A DNA stretch of 64,000 nt. Source: Acinetobacter radioresistens DSM 6976 = NBRC 102413 = CIP 103788 (GTDB taxonomy: Bacteria; Pseudomonadota; Gammaproteobacteria; Pseudomonadales; Moraxellaceae). Positions within the stretch are counted from its first letter, which is position 1, and every line of letters begins with the position of its first letter. Below are positions 55,307 to 64,000 of this stretch, one piece after another. The position numbers and the translations under genes were made by a program. The stretch is taken from contig NZ_AP019740.1 of the NCBI RefSeq assembly GCF_006757745.1, positions 1,240,001 to 1,304,000 on the forward strand. The letters run 5' to 3'. The notes beneath the pieces were generated by a model that worked only from the letters and a program-made list of their open reading frames with translations, was not told where the DNA came from and did no database searches.

Positions 55307-58300
55307 ATGTTCCAGAAAGAAATCTCTCAACTTAATTTAAAACAATTGAAGGCAGGTGAAAAGCGCTGGGTAGGCTCTTTACTTGGTTCTTCAGCCGCAC
55401 TATTGCTTAAAGAAATTGCTGAACAATCACGGCAATTATTAGTCTTGGTGGCTAAAAATAACCAGCATGTAGCCCAGCTCGAGAGTGAGCTGGAGTTCTA
55501 CGGTATAAAACCGATTATTTTCCCGGATTGGGAAATCCTGCCTTATGACCGGTTATCTCCCCATCAGGATATTGTCTCGGAGCGCCTGGCTATACTTTCT
55601 AATATGCCTCAGCAGGGCATATTACTACTTTCAGCCTCTACATTGGCACAGCGAGTTGCTCCAACTTCCTGGATATTAGGCGAGCATTTCGATATACGTG
55701 TCGGTCAAAAATTTGATCTTGAACAGCAGAAACTACGTCTGGTACAGGCTGGTTATCTTTTAGTAGATACAGTTTACGATCATGGAGAGTTCGCGGTACG
55801 CGGTAGTATTATGGATATCTATGCTTCGGGTCAGGAGGCACCCATCCGTATAGATCTGTTTGATGATGAAATTGATAGCCTTAAATTTTTTGATCCGGAA
55901 ACTCAGAGAACAACAAGTAATTTAACTCAATTCAAGGTTCTACCAGCAAAAGAGTTTCCGTTAAAGGACGGACGTTCTACCTTCCGTGACCGTTATGCTG
56001 AGAGCTTTCCGACTGCCAATCCAAAAAAGAATCCTATTTATCAGGATGTCATGGAAGGTATTGCATCACCGGGTATTGATTTCTATCTGCCATTATTCTT
56101 TAGTAAACAGTCAATTCAAACTCAAGGCATGCTATCGGCATACTTACCTCAGCATTCCATTGTCATTACAGATAGGGATTTAGATGAATGTTTGATCACC
56201 TTCTGGAAGGATGTTAATCGTCGTTATGAAGATCGACGTCATAATGCAGACCAGCCTATTCTGCCACCAGAAGATTTATTCTTAAAACCGAATGCTTTAC
56301 TTGAGTTACTCAATCATTTTCCCCGAATTATTGCATCATCTGAACAATTTGAAGAAAAGGCGGGTGTGATAAATATGGCGGTTTCAGAGCCGCCCCGGCT
56401 TCCGGTTAATCCTAAACATGAAAAACCATTTCATCAGGTTAAAGAATATATCGATAACGCTCAGCATCCAGTTTTACTGGTAACTGAAAGTGCAGGACGT
56501 CGCGAAAGTTTACGTGATGCCTTACGCTCGACTCTGGGTGATATTCCTACTGTTGCAAATTTCAATATTTTTCAGAATGATCAGTATAAAATTGCAATTA
56601 CTACTGCTCCACTTGAGCGTGGATTAATCATTAATGATCAGCTGACCGTTATTTCTGAAAATCAGTTGTATGAGCACCGGGTAGTTCAGCGACGTCGTAA
56701 GCGTCAACAGGAAGTTTCTGAAGAATTTTTAATTCGTAGTCTGACTGAACTGAGCATTGGTGCACCTGTTGTACATATTGACCATGGTGTAGGACGTTAT
56801 GCAGGGCTGGTTACCTTAAGTATTGATGATCAGGAGTATGAGTTTCTGCAGCTGGATTATGCAGAAGGTGCGAAAGTATACGTGCCCGTTACTAACTTGC
56901 ATCTTATTAGCCGTTATAGTGGCGGTGACCCGGATTTGGCTCCGCTACATAAGATTGGTAGTGATGCCTGGAACAAGGCTAAACGGAAAGCACTTGAGCA
57001 AATTCATGATGTGGCTGCAGAACTCCTGCATATTCAGGCCCGCCGTCATGCCAAGCCCGGATTTGCTTTTGAAATAGATCAGAGTCTGTATATGCAGTTT
57101 GCCAGTGGTTTTGCTTATGAAGAAACCCTGGATCAGGCAAATGCTATTGAAGCGACATTATATGATATGCAAAAAGCTGAGCCTATGGACCGGCTGGTCT
57201 GTGGTGATGTAGGCTTTGGTAAAACCGAAGTGGCAATGCGTGCCGCTTTTGTAGCAGTACAGAATAATAAACAGGTCGCGGTACTGGTACCGACAACTCT
57301 GTTAGCCCAGCAACACTATGAATCATTCAAAGACCGTTTTGCAGACTGGCCGGTTCGTATTGAAGTGCTATCTCGTTTTGGTTCAAACAAGGCCCATGTA
57401 AAAAATATTCAGGATCTTGCAGACGGTAAAGTCGATATTGTAATTGGGACTCATAAACTTTTACAGGAAAATGTACAGTTTAAAGATCTGGGACTAATGA
57501 TTGTCGATGAAGAACACCGTTTCGGGGTGCGTGATAAAGAGCGTATTAAAGCAATGCGTGCAGATGTCGATATGCTTACTCTGACAGCAACACCGATTCC
57601 ACGTACATTAAATATGGCATTTTCAGGCATGCGTGACCTGTCGATTATTGCCACTCCACCAGCACGCCGTCTGGCTGTAAAGACATTTGTACAGGAGCAT
57701 ACTGATGCTTCTATCAAAGAGGCTATTTTGCGGGAATTACTTCGCGGTGGTCAGGTATATTTCCTTCATAATGAAGTCGACAGTATTGAACGTACTGCAG
57801 AGAATATCCGTGCACTTGTTCCTGAAGCACGAGTTGCCGTTGCACATGGACAAATGCGTGAACGTGAACTCGAGCAGGTAATGCAACAGTTTTATCACAA
57901 ACAGTATAATGTGCTGGTTTGCTCGACCATTATTGAAACTGGTATTGATGTCCCTAATGCAAATACTATTATTATTGAACGGGCAGATAAATTAGGTTTG
58001 GCACAATTACATCAATTACGTGGGCGTGTTGGGCGCTCCCATCATCAGGCTTATGCCTACTTGCTGGTACCTTCGATTAAAGCTTTAAAAGGTGATGCAG
58101 AGAAACGTTTAGATGCCATTCAACGTGCTTCTAATCTGGGCGCCGGTTTTATGCTTGCTACAGAAGATCTTGAAATCCGTGGGGCAGGTGAACTGTTAGG
58201 TGAGCAGCAAAGTGGTTCTATGCAGGCTATTGGCTATAGTCTATATATGGAAATGCTTGAAAAAGCGACCAAAGCAATTCAGCAGGGCAAGACCCCAAAT

Positions 58301-58768
58301 TTTGATGCTCCGCTTTCCTTAACTGCAGAGATTAACCTGCACATGCCAGCACTCATTCCAGATGAATATTTAGGGGATGTACACCAGCGGCTCTTGTTTT
58401 ACAAGCGTATCAGTAATGCCGATACACAAGATAAGCTCGATAATATTCGTATGGAGCTAGTTGACCGTTTCGGTCTTGCACCGCAACCAGTCAAACAGTT
58501 ATTCAGTGTGCATCAGATTCGTCTGAAAGCGGAACAACTTGGAATTACCAAGGTGGATATTGGAAGTCACGGGGGAAGTATCGAATTTTCACCTGATACA
58601 GCTGTTCAGGCGATCAGTATTATCCAGCTTATGCAAAAACAGCCGACTCACTTTCGCATGGAGGGTGGGCAACGCTTAAAGGTGCTGGTCATGCTAGAAG
58701 AGTATGAACAAAGAATTGAGTTTATTTTGAAACTTCTTGACCAGTTAACTGCAGACTTAAATCGCTAA
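55307..58768 (+). CDS. mfd: transcription-repair coupling factor Mfd
   Basis: A DNA translocase that removes RNA polymerase stalled at lesions and recruits UvrA. The 1153 residues match E. coli Mfd (1148). N-terminal UvrB-like domains (1-330) include 'LPYDRLSPHQDIVSERL'; the RNAP-interacting domain is near 'VVHIDHGVGRYAGL'; the RecG-like motor has Walker A 'GDVGFGKTE' at about residue 633 and the DEEH box in 'MIVDEEHRFG', with 'LHQLRGRVGRSHHQAYAYLL' as motif VI; a TRCF domain closes the protein. I start at MFQKEISQLNLKQ; Mets 9 and 14 codons earlier are possible. Confidence 0.96.
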   Translation: MFQKEISQLNLKQLKAGEKRWVGSLLGSSAALLLKEIAEQSRQLLVLVAKNNQHVAQLESELEFYGIKPIIFPDWEILPYDRLSPHQDIVSERLAILSNMPQQGILLLSASTLAQRVAPTSWILGEHFDIRVGQKFDLEQQKLRLVQAGYLLVDTVYDHGEFAVRGSIMDIYASGQEAPIRIDLFDDEIDSLKFFDPETQRTTSNLTQFKVLPAKEFPLKDGRSTFRDRYAESFPTANPKKNPIYQDVMEGIASPGIDFYLPLFFSKQSIQTQGMLSAYLPQHSIVITDRDLDECLITFWKDVNRRYEDRRHNADQPILPPEDLFLKPNALLELLNHFPRIIASSEQFEEKAGVINMAVSEPPRLPVNPKHEKPFHQVKEYIDNAQHPVLLVTESAGRRESLRDALRSTLGDIPTVANFNIFQNDQYKIAITTAPLERGLIINDQLTVISENQLYEHRVVQRRRKRQQEVSEEFLIRSLTELSIGAPVVHIDHGVGRYAGLVTLSIDDQEYEFLQLDYAEGAKVYVPVTNLHLISRYSGGDPDLAPLHKIGSDAWNKAKRKALEQIHDVAAELLHIQARRHAKPGFAFEIDQSLYMQFASGFAYEETLDQANAIEATLYDMQKAEPMDRLVCGDVGFGKTEVAMRAAFVAVQNNKQVAVLVPTTLLAQQHYESFKDRFADWPVRIEVLSRFGSNKAHVKNIQDLADGKVDIVIGTHKLLQENVQFKDLGLMIVDEEHRFGVRDKERIKAMRADVDMLTLTATPIPRTLNMAFSGMRDLSIIATPPARRLAVKTFVQEHTDASIKEAILRELLRGGQVYFLHNEVDSIERTAENIRALVPEARVAVAHGQMRERELEQVMQQFYHKQYNVLVCSTIIETGIDVPNANTIIIERADKLGLAQLHQLRGRVGRSHHQAYAYLLVPSIKALKGDAEKRLDAIQRASNLGAGFMLATEDLEIRGAGELLGEQQSGSMQAIGYSLYMEMLEKATKAIQQGKTPNFDAPLSLTAEINLHMPALIPDEYLGDVHQRLLFYKRISNADTQDKLDNIRMELVDRFGLAPQPVKQLFSVHQIRLKAEQLGITKVDIGSHGGSIEFSPDTAVQAISIIQLMQKQPTHFRMEGGQRLKVLVMLEEYEQRIEFILKLLDQLTADLNR

Positions 58769-58774
58769 AATAAG

Positions 58775-58807
58775 GCGAGGACTGAACAAGTCTTCGCAAA
58801 CCTTTTT
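58775..58807 (+). terminator. probable terminator of mfd
   Basis: GCGAGGACT and AGTCTTCGC pair over nine positions (one G-T) around GAACA, with TTTTT six bases after the stem. Confidence 0.55.
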
Positions 58808-58996
58808 GACGGGTTAAGTATCAGTAAGTAATAAAAAAAACTTAAAGCAACAGGTACCTTTATTCATTTATCTTGGACTTATAAAATTTGAGATAAATTA
58901 ATAATTATTTGTAAGGAAAGGCAGTTCTCAGAATATTCACACCATATTGGATGTGATAGTATTAGCTATCATTGTTATTGCATCATTTATAAAGAT

Positions 58997-59431
58997 ATGT
59001 TTAGTTTGCATCCACAACTTGCTCAAGATACTTTTTTTGTTGGCGATTTTCCGCTTTCAACATGTCGTCTGATGAATGATATGCAATTCCCGTGGCTTAT
59101 CCTTGTGCCACGTGTACCTGGCATTACTGAATTATACGAACTTAGCCAAGCTGACCAAGAACAATTCTTACGCGAATCAAGCTGGCTATCAAGTCAGCTT
59201 GCCCGTGTGTTCCGGGCAGATAAAATGAATGTAGCTGCTTTGGGCAATATGGTTCCACAATTGCATTTCCATCATGTTGTTCGCTATCAGAATGATGTTG
59301 CATGGCCTAAACCTGTATGGGGTACACCTGCTGTACCTTATACCAATGATGTTCTGGCACATATGCGTCAGACATTAATGCTGGCGCTGCGTGGTCAGGG
59401 TGATATGCCGTTTGATTGGCGTATGGATTAG
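58997..59431 (+). CDS. HIT-family nucleotide-binding protein
   Basis: A 144-residue histidine-triad protein. The active-site region 'MVPQLHFHHVVRYQND' carries the closely spaced histidines of the HIT fold, and 'WPKPVWG' after it is typical of the short proteobacterial group. HIT enzymes hydrolyse or transfer nucleoside phosphates such as Ap4A or AMP derivatives. An 18-base dyad (TGATAG-N6-CTATCA, 58954-58971) lies 26 bases upstream of the start. The next gene begins shortly after. Confidence 0.87.
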   Translation: MFSLHPQLAQDTFFVGDFPLSTCRLMNDMQFPWLILVPRVPGITELYELSQADQEQFLRESSWLSSQLARVFRADKMNVAALGNMVPQLHFHHVVRYQNDVAWPKPVWGTPAVPYTNDVLAHMRQTLMLALRGQGDMPFDWRMD

Positions 59432-59495
59432 TAGTAGACACCTGTTCAAGACCATGCTACCGGTATGGTCTTCACGCAGTCACTGGAGAGCGGGA

Positions 59496-61004
59496 GTGTC
59501 GCTAAACCGTGTAACAGGAAAGCAGCATCCTTTACATTTCGAGTTTATACATCGATTAATTGGTTATCTCATGCTGTCTTTGACAGTGGTGATCTATTAT
59601 TTCACCGCTCCAGAGACCAATTATCAAATTTATCTTCCATTTGCTTTTTTGGGGATTTTACTAGTAAGCCGGCGCCTAGAGCGTTGGTTGAAGTACCGCT
59701 TTGACTATAAAATAAAAAGAAATATATTATTCTTACTAGATGTGATTGTTGTGGCCACTACATTGGCTGCTGTACACCTGAGCTTGACCCTTACTTTTCT
59801 AGCTATCTTTGGTCTGGTTTACACATCAATCAATAATAAAATTTCTTTTTTGATGGCTTCGGTTGCTGCCTTACTGAGCATAATTATTTTTTATTTTCAT
59901 AGCCTGTTTGTCTTTGGCACTCTCCAGTACTTTGAAGTTACTTCACCAGAACTGACAGTCATCGGTTTATTATGCCTCATCATTTTTATTAATTTAGGTA
60001 ATTATTATCAGAATCAGCATATTCAAAAGCTCGATCAGCAGCGTCTTTACTATTTTGAACAAATGAACCGTTATATTGAGTTTGCAAATCAGTTAAGCCG
60101 CTATGCTCCTTTACAGCTCTGTCAGCAGATTATGAATGGTGAAGTAGAGGCTAAAATTGAATACAAACGAAAAAAAATGACAATCTTTTTTTCAGATATC
60201 CAAGGATTTACTGAACTTTCTGAGACTCTGATTCCTGATGATCTGGCATTTTTATTAAATGAATATCTGAGCCATATGACAGATATCGCCAAGCAATATG
60301 GCGCTACCGTTGATAAATTTATGGGTGATGCCATACTGATTTTCTTTGGTGATCCAGATAGTCAAGGCGTAGAGCAGGACGCGAAAACTTGTATCGAAAT
60401 GGCAATTGCTATGCGCCAGCAGATGAAGTTATTACGTGAACGTTGGAAAAAAATGGGATATCCGGCGTTACATATCCGTATGGGGATCAGTACAGGATAT
60501 TGCCATGTGGGTAATTATGGTGCTGCTCATCGTATGGCTTATACGATTGTGGGTCGAGATGCTAATTTGGCTGCACGTCTACAATATGCCGCCGAGATTG
60601 ACGAGATCCTGATTGCGGATGAAACTTATAAACTGATCAGAAGTGAATTTCTGTGTATTCCTAAAACACCTATTTATTTAAAGGGATTTCAGGAACCTGT
60701 CCGTACTTGGCAAGTTATGGAAAAATTCTCGGTACATCGGCTTGAGCATCAGCAATGGTTTGATTATGAATATAAAGGATTTCATCTGATTCTTAATCTG
60801 GAAGAAGTAGAAAACTTTGAATATAGTGAGCTGGTGGAAGTACTGGAGCAAATGATTGAGCGCATCCGTACCCAGCAAAAATTAACGAATTCTCATGGCG
60901 TAGCTAAGCTTAATCTGGCTGATGAAATCAAGCCGGTCGAGCAAGAACATGTGAATACCTCAAATCGTAAAAATTTTAATGATATGAAGGTTGATCAGTT
61001 TTAA
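59496..61004 (+). CDS. membrane-bound class III adenylate cyclase
   Basis: A 502-residue protein with five to six N-terminal membrane helices (about 20-175) followed by a class III cyclase domain (about 225-400). Metal-binding Asp234 ('FFSDIQGF') and Asp278 ('KFMGDA') are present, as are transition-state residues Asn357 and Arg361 ('DANLAARL'). Substrate-selecting positions are Lys274 and Thr350, the Lys/Thr pair found in many bacterial adenylate cyclases, so ATP is predicted over GTP. I prefer GTG 59496, with GGAG seven bases upstream, over ATG 59454, which lacks a ribosome site. Confidence 0.88.
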   Translation: MSLNRVTGKQHPLHFEFIHRLIGYLMLSLTVVIYYFTAPETNYQIYLPFAFLGILLVSRRLERWLKYRFDYKIKRNILFLLDVIVVATTLAAVHLSLTLTFLAIFGLVYTSINNKISFLMASVAALLSIIIFYFHSLFVFGTLQYFEVTSPELTVIGLLCLIIFINLGNYYQNQHIQKLDQQRLYYFEQMNRYIEFANQLSRYAPLQLCQQIMNGEVEAKIEYKRKKMTIFFSDIQGFTELSETLIPDDLAFLLNEYLSHMTDIAKQYGATVDKFMGDAILIFFGDPDSQGVEQDAKTCIEMAIAMRQQMKLLRERWKKMGYPALHIRMGISTGYCHVGNYGAAHRMAYTIVGRDANLAARLQYAAEIDEILIADETYKLIRSEFLCIPKTPIYLKGFQEPVRTWQVMEKFSVHRLEHQQWFDYEYKGFHLILNLEEVENFEYSELVEVLEQMIERIRTQQKLTNSHGVAKLNLADEIKPVEQEHVNTSNRKNFNDMKVDQF

Positions 61005-61026
61005 ACTCTTGTTATTAATGTTCCTA

Positions 61027-61059
61027 TTAAAAAAGCCCCTTACGTAAGGGGCTTTTTTT
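61027..61059. terminator. bidirectional terminator between the cyclase gene and fdx
   Basis: AAAAAAGCCCCTTAC paired with GTAAGGGGCTTTTTTT, with a self-complementary centre, serves both convergent units. Confidence 0.93.
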
Positions 61060-61396
61060 AGTGATTTTCAGAAGCGTGGTTAATAGTGTATTTAGGTATC
61101 TCAATTTCCAGATCTTCCTCTACCACTTTTACCTGACAGGAAAGTCGAGAGTCAGGCTCTAGCCCCCAAGCACGGTCTAGTAGATCTGCTTCTACATCAT
61201 TCATTTCTTTAAGGCTGTCGAACCCCTGCCGTACAATGACATGGCAAGTCGTACAGGCACAGGACATATCACAGGCATGTTCAATTTTGATGCCATTTTT
61301 CAATAGGCTTTCACAGAGATTGGCATTGTGTTCAACTTCAAACTCGGCACCTTCTGGGCAAATTTGCGCATGCGGAAGAACTTTAATACGTGGCAT
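61058..61396 (-). CDS. fdx: ISC-type [2Fe-2S] ferredoxin
   Basis: A 112-residue adrenodoxin-type ferredoxin that supplies electrons for Fe-S cluster assembly on IscU. Cluster ligands are visible in 'HACDMSCACTTCHVIV' (C-x5-C-x2-C) with the fourth Cys in 'DSRLSCQVKV'. Last gene of the leftward isc operon, 17 bases after hscA, ending at a shared terminator. Confidence 0.96.
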   Translation of the reverse strand: MPRIKVLPHAQICPEGAEFEVEHNANLCESLLKNGIKIEHACDMSCACTTCHVIVRQGFDSLKEMNDVEADLLDRAWGLEPDSRLSCQVKVVEEDLEIEIPKYTINHASENH

Positions 61397-61413
61397 AAGT
61401 CATTACCTGTTTT

Positions 61414-63273
61414 CTAGTTTGAGTTTGACCAATCATCAAGTTTAGTACCTTTTAATGCATGATCAATATGCTGATTCATACGTAAGGCTGCGAAAGTATC
61501 ACTATGGACTTTGAGCTGTTTAACTGCCTGCTCAATTGAATGAATATCATTTTGCTCCAATTGGCCTTTTAAAGCATTTTTTGCAGCTTGAAGTTCGGTT
61601 AACTGGTCTTTGGATAAAAGCTCGGCATCAACCTTTAATGCTTGCTCCAGTGCTTCCAGTTCACGTTGTGCTTCTACTTTGGTTTCTTGTAGGTGCCGTA
61701 AATCTTTATCTTCTTCAGCATATTTGAAACCCTCAAGGAGTAAACGTTCAGTATCTGCTTCTGAAAGGCCATAAGAAGGTTTAATATCAATTTTGGCATT
61801 TACACCAGACGTAGTTTCTTTGGCACTTACTGTTAGCAAACCATCCGCATCCACCTGAAAGGTGACCTCGATACGGGCCTGTCCGGCAGTCATAGGTGGA
61901 ATACCATGTAATACAAAACGTCCCAAACTGCGGCAGTGTTCTACTAGATCACGTTCACCTTGCACGACATGAATCAGCATAGCAGTCTGACCATCTTGAT
62001 AAGTCGTAAATTCTTGACGGCGAGCTACCGGAATGGGGGTGTTACGCCCAATCAGACGTTCTACCAGTCCACCCATGGTTTCAAGACCAAGCGATAATGG
62101 TGTAACATCTAACAATAATGAACCTTCTTGAGTATTACCAATCAGTTGGTTCGCAGTAATAGCTGCACCAATTGCCACAACTTCATCTGGATTAATAGTA
62201 CAAAGCGGTTCCTGATTGAATACTTCTGCAACAGCACGCTGGACTGCATAAGAGCGAGTAGATCCCCCAACCAATACAACATTCTGAATATCCGATAATT
62301 CAAGTTTAGCATCACGCAAAACACGTTTACAGACGCTAATCGTTTTATCCAGTGCAACTTTAATAATGCTTTCAAAGGTTGGGCGGTCAAGCTGTAAAGT
62401 ATGGTCCAATATCGTCAACATGGTCGAATCGGCATTTGTTAACGCTTCTTTTGCCCGACGTGCAGCAAACAATACCTGTGCATATTCCTGATCATTGAAT
62501 GTTTCAATATTAAGTTCTTTTTTTGCCCACTTTACAATTAACCGATCCAGATCATCACCACCTAAGGCTGTATGGCCTCCAGTAGCCAGAACTTCAAATA
62601 CACCTTGACTGAAACGTAAAATTGAAACGTCAAAAGTGCCGCCACCTAGGTCATAAATCACATAGTTACGATCAGTTGCAAGATTGGTTGCCTGATCTAA
62701 ACCATAAGCTACAGCTGCTGCTGTAGGCTCATTTAATAGACGTAAGACATTAAGTCCGGCAAGCTGAGCTGCATCACGGGTAGCCTGACGTTGAGCTTCA
62801 TCGAAATAGGCCGGTACGGTAATGACTGCACCATTTACCGGATTTTGTAAGCTTACTTCGGCACGGCTCTTTAATTGCTTTAAAATATCAGCAGAAATTT
62901 CAACAGGAGTTTTATGGCCTTGTACAGTTTCAAAGGCAGGCATCTGACTGGCTTCACCCACTAATGTGTATGGGTGCTGAAATTTAATATCTGTCTGTGA
63001 GCGTCCCATGAAGCGCTTAACAGAAATAATGGTGTTTTTGGAGTCACTAGTAACAAAAGGCTTGGCCTCTTCGCCATAGTGAGTCGAATCTAAGCCGTAA
63101 TGCACAATAGATGGGAGTAATACACGACCTTGTTCGTCATTCAGTACTTTGGTTTTTCCTGATAATACGGTCGCGACAAGCGAGTGCGTGGTTCCTAAGT
63201 CAATTCCGATTGCAATACGGTGTTCATGTGGCGCACTTGATTGACCCGGTTCAGCAATTTGCAAGAGAGCCAT
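61414..63273 (-). CDS. hscA: Fe-S assembly Hsp70 chaperone HscA
   Basis: A specialised DnaK homologue that releases clusters from IscU. The 619 residues include the Hsp70 ATPase domain with '[14 protein letters not shown]', '[14 protein letters not shown]' and '[14 protein letters not shown]', then a substrate-binding domain from about residue 390 that recognises the IscU LPPVK motif. The N-terminal extension '[19 protein letters not shown]' is typical of HscA. It follows hscB by 37 bases. Confidence 0.96.
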   Translation of the reverse strand: MALLQIAEPGQSSAPHEHRIAIGIDLGTTHSLVATVLSGKTKVLNDEQGRVLLPSIVHYGLDSTHYGEEAKPFVTSDSKNTIISVKRFMGRSQTDIKFQHPYTLVGEASQMPAFETVQGHKTPVEISADILKQLKSRAEVSLQNPVNGAVITVPAYFDEAQRQATRDAAQLAGLNVLRLLNEPTAAAVAYGLDQATNLATDRNYVIYDLGGGTFDVSILRFSQGVFEVLATGGHTALGGDDLDRLIVKWAKKELNIETFNDQEYAQVLFAARRAKEALTNADSTMLTILDHTLQLDRPTFESIIKVALDKTISVCKRVLRDAKLELSDIQNVVLVGGSTRSYAVQRAVAEVFNQEPLCTINPDEVVAIGAAITANQLIGNTQEGSLLLDVTPLSLGLETMGGLVERLIGRNTPIPVARRQEFTTYQDGQTAMLIHVVQGERDLVEHCRSLGRFVLHGIPPMTAGQARIEVTFQVDADGLLTVSAKETTSGVNAKIDIKPSYGLSEADTERLLLEGFKYAEEDKDLRHLQETKVEAQRELEALEQALKVDAELLSKDQLTELQAAKNALKGQLEQNDIHSIEQAVKQLKVHSDTFAALRMNQHIDHALKGTKLDDWSNSN

Positions 63274-63310
63274 GTATTAAATCCCTTGTAAACAAGTAAT
63301 AAAAATAAAA

Positions 63311-63826
63311 TTAATAGTCATCATCTAAATCAAAGCTGTCATCATCTAATAACTGGTCTTCAGCTTTATCAATGTCATTCAAAACTTTCTGAAAGAAACG
63401 CAATTTACGCACGGTATCACGTGCTTCAGCCCAGTCTTCTTGCTGATAATCAATCTTGAATTCACGGACCAGTCCATCTATCCATTGTCTGACTTCTTCT
63501 TTAAGTGTTTGAAGCTGCTCAGTATCGGTAACTTCATCTAGCTGTTCTCGAATTTCCAGAGCTGACTGCAAGAATTCAAAATCATTAATAGATTGGTCAA
63601 GATGATAGTCCTGCTTTTTTAAGGCCAGCAAATAGGCTGCACGGCTATCAACCTGTGATAAAATTTTGTATGCCTGATTAATTTCACTTGATTTGATCAG
63701 TGCTTGGTCTTTATCTGTGGCTTTATCTGGATGATATTGTTGCTGCAATTTTAAAAACTGATTTTTTAAAATTGCCAAATCAATATCGAGTGCTACAGGA
63801 AGATTGAACAACTCAAAGTGATTCAT
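63311..63826 (-). CDS. hscB: Fe-S assembly J-domain co-chaperone HscB
   Basis: A 171-residue J-protein that delivers IscU to HscA and stimulates its ATPase. The J-domain (1-75) carries HPD in 'QQYHPDKATDKDQ', and the C-terminal helical bundle (about 85-165) binds IscU. It ends in an unusual acidic tail, 'DDDSFDLDDDY'. It lies between iscA and hscA, the standard operon order, though an 83-base gap with a strong hairpin separates it from iscA. Confidence 0.95.
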   Translation of the reverse strand: MNHFELFNLPVALDIDLAILKNQFLKLQQQYHPDKATDKDQALIKSSEINQAYKILSQVDSRAAYLLALKKQDYHLDQSINDFEFLQSALEIREQLDEVTDTEQLQTLKEEVRQWIDGLVREFKIDYQQEDWAEARDTVRKLRFFQKVLNDIDKAEDQLLDDDSFDLDDDY

Positions 63827-63856
63827 GAAAGATGATTTCCAGGCTAGTAAATACAG

Positions 63857-63884
63857 TTAAAACAGTGCTAGAAGCACTGTTTTA
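63857..63884 (-). other. strong intercistronic hairpin between iscA and hscB
   Basis: GTTAAAACAGTGCT and its exact complement AGCACTGTTTTAAC flank a 3-base loop, a perfect 14-pair stem, 24 bases after the iscA stop. No T-run follows on the minus strand, so partial termination, RNA processing or mRNA stabilisation are the options. Confidence 0.65.
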
Positions 63885-63908
63885 ACTTCGATACATGAGA
63901 AAGGTAAT

Positions 63909-64000
63909 TTAGACTGTGAAAGATTCACCACAACCACATTCACCTTTCTGGTTCGGGTTGTTGAACTCAAAGCCTTCATTTAAGCCATTTTTTACATAGT
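63909..64000 (-). CDS. iscA: Fe-S assembly scaffold/carrier IscA (C-terminal part)
   Basis: The last 30 codons of a gene that continues past the window edge. The translated end reads 'GLNEGFEFNNPN' then 'ECGCGESFTV', the A-type carrier CxC pair with the conserved GESF tail, matching the E. coli IscA C-terminus. Upstream of hscB, as in the isc operon. Confidence 0.93.
   Translation of the reverse strand, partial: YVKNGLNEGFEFNNPNQKGECGCGESFTV

Noticed and set aside
59391..59495. Cyclase start overlapping the HIT gene
   Set aside because: No ribosome site and a non-conserved tail; GTG 59496 follows GGAG.

Overview
This window is core chromosome of a gamma-proteobacterium, almost certainly Acinetobacter. 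The support is the low GC content, genus-typical protein sequences (UppS with a 'MDGNNRF' motif, a ClpS with an N-terminal extension, a PldA-type phospholipase with a Cys-rich N-terminus), the order frr-uppS-cdsA-dxr-rseP-bamA-ompH-lpxD-fabZ-lpxA with no lpxB after lpxA, and an intact copy of ISAba125, an IS30-family element best known from Acinetobacter. The species cannot be settled from what is visible.

Layout. 0.1-6.8 kb: two LysR regulators, a small zinc-ribbon-like protein and a glutarate catabolism cluster (regulator, glutaryl-CoA dehydrogenase, MFS carrier, class III CoA-transferase). 6.9-13.2 kb: a leftward trio (PfkB kinase, Rieske protein, OB-fold membrane protein), a PreP-like M16 protease and outer-membrane phospholipase A. 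13.3-19.6 kb: a KtrAB-type potassium system, ilvA, rpiA with a YgjP-like metallopeptidase, and argC. 19.7-21.5 kb: a membrane/coiled-coil gene split by ISAba125 with a clean CTG target duplication. 21.6-29.9 kb: clpS-clpA, a YnfA-like protein, argF, and a TetR regulator divergent from prpB-prpC. 30.1-32.7 kb: glnG/glnL (NtrC/NtrB). 33.1-45.4 kb: rimO, then pyrH, frr and the envelope-biogenesis run to lpxA. 45.5-49.6 kb: a CpoB/YbgF-like protein, 4.5S RNA, recX-recA, hslR-yrfG. 49.6-55.2 kb: an AT-rich stretch with an unlisted 48-residue membrane microprotein, cysQ, a histidine phosphatase, rpsT, an NAD(P)-binding protein, rraA, a tandem thioredoxin-fold GST-like protein and an orphan gene. 55.3-64 kb: mfd, a HIT protein, a membrane class III adenylate cyclase, and the 3' part of the isc operon (iscA partial, hscB, hscA, fdx).

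How the genes work together. Glutarate is imported, activated with CoA and oxidatively decarboxylated to crotonyl-CoA. PrpB and PrpC run two steps of the methylcitrate cycle. NtrB/NtrC control nitrogen genes, and a sigma-54-like promoter with an upstream NtrC-like dyad suggests autoregulation. PyrH to LpxA couple ribosome recycling to isoprenoid, phospholipid, outer-membrane protein and lipid A synthesis. HscBA and Fdx help transfer Fe-S clusters.

Most of the window is ordinary core genome. No CRISPR array, tRNA, rRNA, prophage or defence system was seen. The points most worth a second look are the ISAba125 insertion, the regulatory architectures at glnLG/rimO, tetR-prpB and ahead of cysQ, the 48-residue microprotein, the predicted substrate of the cyclase, and the tandem GST-like protein beside rraA.
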